Source: Armatimonadetes bacterium UBA5352
GTDB taxonomy: Bacteria; Armatimonadota; Zipacnadia; Zipacnadales; UBA5352
Assembly (NCBI GenBank): GCA_002411015.1
Contig: DHPY01000060.1
Location: forward strand, 5,734 to 18,427
Length of the DNA stretch: 12,694 nt
Reading direction: 5' to 3'
Position numbers and translations under genes: made by a program. The notes below the pieces were generated by a model. That model ran no database searches. It had not been told where the DNA came from and worked only from the letters and a program-made list of their open reading frames with translations. Below, in pieces: positions 8,314 to 12,694 of this stretch (position 1 is the stretch's first letter; every line of letters begins with the position of its first letter).

Positions 8314-9141
8314 ATGACCTGCGACCTTGCAGCGACGGCCGTTGAGAGGGACGTGGTGCGCGTGCTGGCGAGCGAGATCGGGCAGTTCATGGCGCGGCTT
8401 GTGCCGGAGAGGCCACTGGGGCCAGATGAGGGTTTCCGATGGGGCGATCCGGGCATCGAACTGACCGGCGTGATGATCGCGTTCCTCCCTACCGTCGAGG
8501 CCATCGAGGCCTGCGCCGCCGAGGGCTGCAACCTGCTGCTCTGCCACGAGCAACTGCCGATGCCCTACCCGTGGCGCGGCGAGGGCGACCTCGGCCAGAA
8601 CCTCACCTGGCCGGTGAACTTCAACCGTATCGGCGCCCTCGCGCGGCACGGCATCACGCTCTTCCGCGCACACGGCGCTCTGGATCGCTTCTGCATCCAC
8701 CAGGCCTTCGTGGACCTGCTGGGCCTCGGCGAGCCGGTCCTGCAGGACGGCTACACGAGCCTCTTCGAGATCGAGCCGGTGACGGTCCGCGCGCTGGTCG
8801 AGGACGTGAAGCGCCGCACCGGGATGGCCGCCCTGCGCGTGACCGCCGACCTCGACCGCGTCGTCTCGCGAGTCGGCCTGCCGTGGGGCGGGACCGGCCT
8901 GAGCGTGAACGCGCACTTCCTGAACTCCGTCATCGTCCACGGGCCGGATGTGCTGATCGCCGGCGAGACCGACGAGTACGCGATGCGCATGGTTCGCGAC
9001 TGCGGCGTTGAGCTGATCGAGACCGGCCACGCCATCAGCGAGGAGCCGGGGCTGGAGTGGTTCTCGCAGTACCTGCGCGAGCAGTTCCCGCAGCTCACGG
9101 TCATCTACCACCCGTGCGAGCCCGCGTGGGAAGTTCTCTGA
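8314..9141 (+). CDS. NIF3/DUF34 family dinuclear-metal protein
   Basis: A 275-residue protein with the two halves of the NIF3 (YbgI/DUF34) fold. The N-terminal half has GVMIAFLPTVEAIEACAAEGCNLLLCHEQLP (52-82), with H78 at the first position of the usual HH metal motif but E79 at the second, then FRAHGALDRF with H120 and D124. The C-terminal half has AGETDEYAMRMVRDCGVELIETGHAISEE, where H239 and E243 match the family's GHxxxE ligands. Members form hexameric rings with two metal ions per site; proposed roles (GTP cyclohydrolase-like or metal-related activity) remain debated, so no reaction is assigned. Length fits the short bacterial form without the central insertion. ATG 8314 is preceded only by a weak GGTGG; GTG codons at 8353 and 8356 follow a better GAGAGGG, so the true start could be about 13 residues later. 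It stands alone on the plus strand, divergent from the propeller gene. Confidence 0.85.
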   Translation: MTCDLAATAVERDVVRVLASEIGQFMARLVPERPLGPDEGFRWGDPGIELTGVMIAFLPTVEAIEACAAEGCNLLLCHEQLPMPYPWRGEGDLGQNLTWPVNFNRIGALARHGITLFRAHGALDRFCIHQAFVDLLGLGEPVLQDGYTSLFEIEPVTVRALVEDVKRRTGMAALRVTADLDRVVSRVGLPWGGTGLSVNAHFLNSVIVHGPDVLIAGETDEYAMRMVRDCGVELIETGHAISEEPGLEWFSQYLREQFPQLTVIYHPCEPAWEVL

Positions 9142-9207
9142 CGCCTTTTTCCGCGCGATGGAGGAAACCGGAGGGCCTTCGTGGAATGGAGCGTATCCGC
9201 GCCTCTG

Positions 9208-9229
9208 AGACCGTCACGGAGGGGCGAGC
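9208..9229 (+). repeat. 22-base direct repeat, copy 1
   Basis: These 22 bases are identical to 9413-9434. The repeat starts AGACCGTCACGG and ends AGGGGCGAGC. The copies lie on either side of the palindromic element, 38 and 20 bases from its arms. Neighbouring bases outside the 22 differ. Confidence 0.85.
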
Positions 9230-9267
9230 TTCCTTGCCCGCCCGATGATAGGCAGCGCCATCGAGAA

Positions 9268-9392
9268 GGAGGGGCCGCACGAGCCGCGGTCGTCGTTTGC
9301 CGCGGCGAGGCCGGCCCATGTAGCGATGTGAAAACCCGAAGAGGGCCGACCTCGCCTCGCTCGCAGGCTCGCGAGGCTCGTGCGGCCCCTCC
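9268..9392. repeat. 125-base nested palindromic element
   Basis: The outer arms are an 18-base perfect inverted repeat, GGAGGGGCCGCACGAGCC at 9268-9285 and its reverse complement at 9375-9392. Inner arms of 14 bases (GGCGAGGCCGGCCC at 9304-9317, GGGCCGACCTCGCC at 9343-9356) pair with one mismatch around a 25-base loop. The unpaired stretches between outer and inner arms are 18 bases on each side, so the whole folds symmetrically. A near-copy of one arm occurs at 77-94. No flanking target duplication or reading frame was found. It is best described as an intergenic palindromic repeat of REP/MITE-like type. Confidence 0.8.
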
Positions 9393-9412
9393 AGGGGGAA
9401 CCGTCACGCTGC

Positions 9413-9434
9413 AGACCGTCACGGAGGGGCGAGC
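9413..9434 (+). repeat. 22-base direct repeat, copy 2
   Basis: Identical to 9208-9229. Fifteen bases upstream of its ACCGTCACG core lies another copy of that 9-mer (9400-9408), giving a tandem pair. The last eight bases form the left arm of the hairpin at 9427-9463. Confidence 0.85.
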
Positions 9435-9463
9435 GCAGCTCGAAGAGCTGACCCTGCTCGCCC
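9427..9463 (+). promoter_or_regulatory. Compound hairpin upstream of the HEAT gene
   Basis: GGGCGAGC (9427-9434) pairs perfectly with GCTCGCCC (9456-9463). Inside it CAGCTC (9436-9441) pairs perfectly with GAGCTG (9445-9450) around a three-base GAA loop. The structure ends 18 bases before the GAGGAG ribosome binding site. It may be a leader RNA structure, a protein site or a terminator-like element; no T tract follows. Confidence 0.5.
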
Positions 9464-9481
9464 AGCGCCGCACAATAGAAT

Positions 9482-9487
9482 GAGGAG
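9482..9487 (+). promoter_or_regulatory. Ribosome binding site deciding the TTG start of the HEAT gene
   Basis: GAGGAG at 9482-9487 directly abuts the TTG at 9488, too close to serve it, but is 9 bases before the TTG at 9497. The latter begins MDQDTRRQ just before the membrane segment. Confidence 0.6.
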
Positions 9488-9496
9488 TTGAAGTCA

Positions 9497-12076
9497 TTGG
9501 ACCAGGACACCCGCCGGCAGATCACCTGGATCATTGTCGCCGCGGCGATACTCTCCGTGGTGGTCCTCGTGGCCTACCGCCAGACTGAGGTTGACTCCCT
9601 TCTCAAGGTCATCGCCGAGCAGCCGCAGCAGGCCCGCGTGCGGGCGGTGCGAGCGCTGATCGAGCAGCAGAAGCTGGCCGAGGCGCTGGAGGATCGGCCG
9701 CGCTGGGTCCAGGACCGCACGGTTGAGGCCGCTGCCGCCCTCGGCACCGAGCACGCCATCGAGCAGCTCGTCGCGATCAAGCCGGTGGTGGACGCGCCGG
9801 TGGCGGAGCGAATTGACGCATACCTCACCTCCCTCGGCGTCCGCGCGGTAGGCCCGCTCGTCATCGCCATCCAGGACAAGGATTCAGCCGTTCGCGGGGC
9901 CGCCGGCGGCCCGCTCAAGACCATCGGCGAACCCGCGGTGGTCTCCCTCATGCCCCTGCTTGAGGTCTACGATGATGGCGTCCGCGGTCTTGTCGCAACG
10001 ACCCTCGGCGGCATAGGCGAACCTGCCGTCAAGCCGCTTCTGCGCGTCCTCAAGCAGGAGAAGCCGATGCCCGAGCAGGGACCGGCCGCCTTCCGGCGCT
10101 CGAAGCTTGCCTCGGTCGCGGCCTTCAAGGCGATGGCTGCCGTCGCCCTCGACCCGATGATCGCCGTTCTCACCGATGAGGACTCGGAGGTGCGGCTCAA
10201 CGCAACCGATGTCATCGGCGCCGTCGCCGCCCCGCTTGACGTCGAGGTCGGCGTCGCCGCCGTACCGCCTCTGCTCGATCGCCTCAAGAACGATCCTGAG
10301 TGGGCTGTGCGCCGCAAGGCCGCGTCCGCAATCGGCGGCCTCGGAGAGACCGCGCTGGCGGGAGGCGCCGCTCAGCCGCTGATCGCCAGCCTCTCCGACA
10401 GCCGTCCGGAGGTGCGCGCCGCGGCCGCACAGGCCCTCGGCGCCATCGGCGACCCTGTTGCGGCCGCGCCGCTGGCCAACCTCCTCATGACGAACCGGGT
10501 GGGCGCCACGGCGGAGATCGCGGGCGCACTGGAGAAGCTGGGCACACCGGCCATCGCGCCTCTGACGCCCGCGCTCAAGAGCCCGGAACTCGACGTGCGC
10601 CTGACGGCCACCCAGACGCTCGCGACGATCGGCACTCCGCAGGCGGTCGAGCCGCTCGGAGTCGCGCTTGCCGATCCGGAGGTCAAGGTGCGGCGAGCCG
10701 CGGCCAGCGCGCTCCGCAATCTCGCGGACATGCGCGTCCTCCCCGCCCTCGCCAACGCCCTGGGCGATCAGGAATCGGCCGTCTACTACGCAGCGCGCGA
10801 TGCCCTCGCACGCCTTGGCGCTCCCGCGGTTCCGGTCCTCCTGCAGCGCCTCGGCAGCGCAGACACCCGCGTTGCCTACACCGCCCAGCAGGCCCTCGCC
10901 AGGATCGGCGAGGCCGCTATCGCCCCGCTGGTCACCGGTATGCGCACCGCCCCGAGCGATGAAGTCGCCCGCTGGGCTGCCGTCGCACTCGGGCGGATCG
11001 GCCCTACTGCGGTTGAGCCCACGGCAGCGTTGCTCGCTGACGGCGACGCCTCGGTGCGCGCGCGCTCCGCAGCCGCCCGCGCACTTGGTGTTACCGGCTC
11101 AAAGCAAGCCACTCTACCTCTCACAAAAGCACTCCAGGGCGGCTCGCCTGAAGTGCGTGAGGCCGCTATCCGCGCCATCTCCGCGATCGGCGACGCTGCC
11201 GCGACAGACGCTCTCGTCGCCACACTCGGCGACGATGTCCGACAGGTCCGCGAGACCGCGATGGACCATCTGATCGACTGGCGCCTCGGCGACGTAGACG
11301 GGAAGCTCAGTGCCCTGCTGCAGTCCGCCGACCACGATGCAGCTCGTCGCGCAGCGATCATCCTCGCCGAACACACGCCTCAGGCGAGCGGCGAACTGAT
11401 CCGTGAGGTCGGCGCCTCGCAGGAGGACTCGCCGGGCGACAGCGATAGCGTTCGGGAGCGCCTGGAGCGCACCGCAGCCGACGCGGGCACCGACCGCGAG
11501 ATCCGCTTGATGGCCATAGCCGCCCTCCGCTGGGTGGGCACGGAGAACTCGCTCGATACCCTCGCGCCCCTGGTGAGTCTCGGCTCGGACTACGCCCCCG
11601 CCGCCTCACGTACGATCGGCCAGATCGGCCGCCGCATCTCCGGGGATGACCTGGACACGCACCGCCCCGGCGTTGAGGTGCAGCCTTCGCGCGCCACTAA
11701 CCTGCTGCTCGGTGTCCTCGATACCGCCACCGATGATGACCTGCGCATCATCGCGGGCGCGGGCCTGTCCTACATGGGCGCACAGCCGGTGCAGGCACTG
11801 ATCGAGCGCCTTCGCCGAACCTCAGACCCGCAGCAGCGAGCGTGGCTCGCCGGAATCCTCGCGGCCATCGGCAAGCCGGCGGTCGACCCGATCCTCGACG
11901 CCCGAGGCCGGGCCGAGGACAGGAACCTCCGCGTCTGGCTCGCGTCGTCCCTCACGATCATCGGCGACGCCAAGGCACTCGATCTGATCAAACAGCTCCC
12001 CAGGGACGAGCAGCCGACGCCGGAGACCACAGAAGCGACGCGCGAGATCTTCATCCGCATCCAGCAGTACGTCTAG
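9497..12076 (+). CDS. Membrane-anchored HEAT-repeat protein
   Basis: An 859-residue protein with a short charged N terminus (MDQDTRRQ), one hydrophobic segment at about 9-27 (ITWIIVAAAILSVVVLVAY), then helical HEAT/PBS-lyase-like repeats almost to the C terminus. Repeat units recur about every 30-40 residues with a motif like AIGDPVAAAPL; examples are IGEPAVVSLMPLL, IGEPAVKPLLRVL, LGTPAIAPLTPAL, IGTPQAVEPL, LGAPAVPVLLQRL and IGKPAVDPIL. An acidic insert (QEDSPGDSDS, near residue 645) interrupts the array. Such arrays usually act as binding scaffolds; no enzymatic motif is seen, so no partner can be named. The Arg pair before the membrane segment suggests the repeats face outward, but without a signal-peptidase site this is inference. 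Start chosen as TTG 9497 from the spacing to GAGGAG; TTG 9488 is less likely. A second gene of the same design follows after 53 bases. Confidence 0.85.
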   Translation: MDQDTRRQITWIIVAAAILSVVVLVAYRQTEVDSLLKVIAEQPQQARVRAVRALIEQQKLAEALEDRPRWVQDRTVEAAAALGTEHAIEQLVAIKPVVDAPVAERIDAYLTSLGVRAVGPLVIAIQDKDSAVRGAAGGPLKTIGEPAVVSLMPLLEVYDDGVRGLVATTLGGIGEPAVKPLLRVLKQEKPMPEQGPAAFRRSKLASVAAFKAMAAVALDPMIAVLTDEDSEVRLNATDVIGAVAAPLDVEVGVAAVPPLLDRLKNDPEWAVRRKAASAIGGLGETALAGGAAQPLIASLSDSRPEVRAAAAQALGAIGDPVAAAPLANLLMTNRVGATAEIAGALEKLGTPAIAPLTPALKSPELDVRLTATQTLATIGTPQAVEPLGVALADPEVKVRRAAASALRNLADMRVLPALANALGDQESAVYYAARDALARLGAPAVPVLLQRLGSADTRVAYTAQQALARIGEAAIAPLVTGMRTAPSDEVARWAAVALGRIGPTAVEPTAALLADGDASVRARSAAARALGVTGSKQATLPLTKALQGGSPEVREAAIRAISAIGDAAATDALVATLGDDVRQVRETAMDHLIDWRLGDVDGKLSALLQSADHDAARRAAIILAEHTPQASGELIREVGASQEDSPGDSDSVRERLERTAADAGTDREIRLMAIAALRWVGTENSLDTLAPLVSLGSDYAPAASRTIGQIGRRISGDDLDTHRPGVEVQPSRATNLLLGVLDTATDDDLRIIAGAGLSYMGAQPVQALIERLRRTSDPQQRAWLAGILAAIGKPAVDPILDARGRAEDRNLRVWLASSLTIIGDAKALDLIKQLPRDEQPTPETTEATREIFIRIQQYV

Positions 12077-12104
12077 GTCACGTAGTTACGCACACCGGGG
12101 AGAC

Positions 12105-12143
12105 ATGAACCGCGCCATGAAGCGAGTTGATGAAGGTGAATAG
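12105..12143 (+). CDS. Possible 12-codon leader ORF overlapping the next start
   Basis: ATG at 12105 follows a good GGGGAG at short spacing (2 bases, so not ideal) and reads MNRAMKRVDEGE to a TAG at 12141-12143, overlapping the start of the next gene (ATG 12130) by 14 bases in another frame. A second in-frame ATG at 12117 lies 12 bases downstream and has better spacing from the same GGGGAG. It may be a translational-coupling leader, or chance. Nothing else supports a peptide product. Confidence 0.25.
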   Translation: MNRAMKRVDEGE

Positions 12144-12694
12144 ACGCACCTGGACGCTGCTGATCGTCGCCGTGGCGGTCATCGGCGGAGTCTACGCAAT
12201 CACTGTCTGGCAGCGAACACGCGAGACCCGGCGGCTGCTGGAGGAGTACCGATCCGCGGATCACGCTATTGCCGCGCAGGCCATGACCACCCTGCGCGAG
12301 CGCGTGCCGTCCGTCCGCGAGGAGCTGATGAAGGACGTCAGTGAGTCGGCCGGCCCGGCACGCTGGCGCGCAGTAGAGCTGCTCGCCGAGGTTCACGACG
12401 CCGCCTCGCGAGACCTGCTCATCACCGCGCTTCAGGACGCCGACCCGGAGGTCCGTGCTGCCGCGGTCTCCTCACTCGGCAAGCGCAGAGTGGCGGGCGC
12501 GGCTGATCGCATCGCCCTGCTCGCACAGTCCGACGAGGAGCCGATGGAGGTGCGCCTCGCGGCCGTCAGGTCCCTACGCATGCTCGGGACCGTCACGCAC
12601 CTCGCCGAGCTCTCCGAGATCGCCACCAACCGCCCGCCGCCCAAGCCTGAGGAGCCGGCGGAACCGGCACCCGAGGCGGAAGAGGCCGAGGCGG
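12130..12694 (+). CDS. Second membrane-anchored HEAT-like protein (3' end cut by window edge)
   Basis: The first 188 codons are present and open to the edge. The product starts MKVNRRTW, has one hydrophobic segment at about 9-27 (TLLIVAVAVIGGVYAITVW), a basic stretch (QRTRETRR), then HEAT-like helical units such as AVELLAEVHDAASRDLLITA, LQDADPEVRAAAVSSLGKR and EVRLAAVRSLRMLG. After these comes a Pro/Glu/Ala-rich linker (PPPKPEEPAEPAPEAEEAEA) near residues 169-188. The design mirrors the preceding gene, suggesting a paralogous pair in one operon (53-base gap). Arginines flank the membrane segment on both sides, so topology is uncertain. The in-frame stop at 12118 rules out a longer start; ATG 12130 (or TTG 12127) has only a weak ribosome binding site, AAGCGAG, and may depend on coupling to the short ORF at 12105-12143. 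Confidence 0.75.
   Translation, partial: MKVNRRTWTLLIVAVAVIGGVYAITVWQRTRETRRLLEEYRSADHAIAAQAMTTLRERVPSVREELMKDVSESAGPARWRAVELLAEVHDAASRDLLITALQDADPEVRAAAVSSLGKRRVAGAADRIALLAQSDEEPMEVRLAAVRSLRMLGTVTHLAELSEIATNRPPPKPEEPAEPAPEAEEAEA

Larger units (their letters stand above)
9142..9496. other. Repeat-rich intergenic region between the NIF3 and HEAT genes
   Basis: This 355-base stretch has no plausible gene; the frames crossing it are Arg/Pro-rich and unlike any protein. It contains a 22-base direct repeat (9208-9229 and 9413-9434), a 125-base palindromic element (9268-9392), a compound hairpin (9427-9463) and the ribosome binding site of the HEAT gene (9482-9487). A five-T run lies at about 9147-9151 just after the NIF3 stop, without a clear stem before it. 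Confidence 0.7.

Noticed and set aside
8263..9111. 282-codon minus-strand frame opposite the NIF3 gene
   Set aside because: The plus strand encodes a clear NIF3-family protein with metal ligands in place. The antisense product has no recognisable family.
9142..9155. Intrinsic terminator after the NIF3 gene
   Set aside because: A five-T run is present but the preceding bases form only about a 3-bp stem.
9208..9434. CRISPR-like array from the direct repeats
   Set aside because: Only two copies about 205 bases apart, with a palindrome rather than uniform spacers between them, and no cas genes in the window.
9476..9481. TAGAAT as a -10 box for the HEAT gene
   Set aside because: Transcription from it would begin after the GAGGAG ribosome binding site, and no suitable -35 was seen.

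Overview
This window is very GC-rich and densely coding. Its protein families (AddAB-type helicase-nuclease, a five-bladed beta-propeller glycosidase-like protein, a NIF3/DUF34 protein and membrane-anchored HEAT-repeat proteins) are bacterial. The wealth of HEAT repeats and the glycosidase-like propeller recall Armatimonadota or similar GC-rich environmental phyla. That placement is an inference only; no taxonomic marker is present.

Layout. Bases 1-158 are non-coding or unresolved and hold two GC-rich hairpins. A minus-strand cluster of three genes fills 159-8174. Transcription would run from a glycosidase-like propeller gene (8174-7188), through an addB-like gene (7146-3835, probable GTG start), into an addA-like gene (3842-159) whose ATG overlaps the addB stop by 8 bases. 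A 139-base divergent region (8175-8313) separates this cluster from a plus-strand NIF3-family gene (8314-9141). Next is a 355-base intergenic region (9142-9496) with unusual repeats: a 22-base direct repeat, a 125-base palindromic element with two nested pairs of inverted arms, and a compound hairpin just upstream of the next ribosome binding site. Two consecutive plus-strand genes follow, each coding for an N-terminal membrane segment plus HEAT-like helical repeats: a large one (9497-12076) and one cut by the window edge (12130-12694).

How the genes work together. AddA and AddB homologues form a heterodimer that processes double-strand breaks for RecA-dependent repair. Here the AddA-like subunit keeps all helicase motifs and a nuclease domain. 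The AddB-like subunit keeps a nuclease domain but has glutamine in place of the Walker A lysine. Both have cysteine patterns of the kind that bind Fe-S clusters around their nuclease domains. The HEAT pair looks like a paralogous scaffold or binding system anchored in the membrane, with unknown partners. I saw no CRISPR array, tRNA, rRNA, transposase or phage gene. The features most worth a second look are the palindromic repeat element, the altered AddB Walker A, the doubled cysteine signatures and the tandem HEAT proteins.
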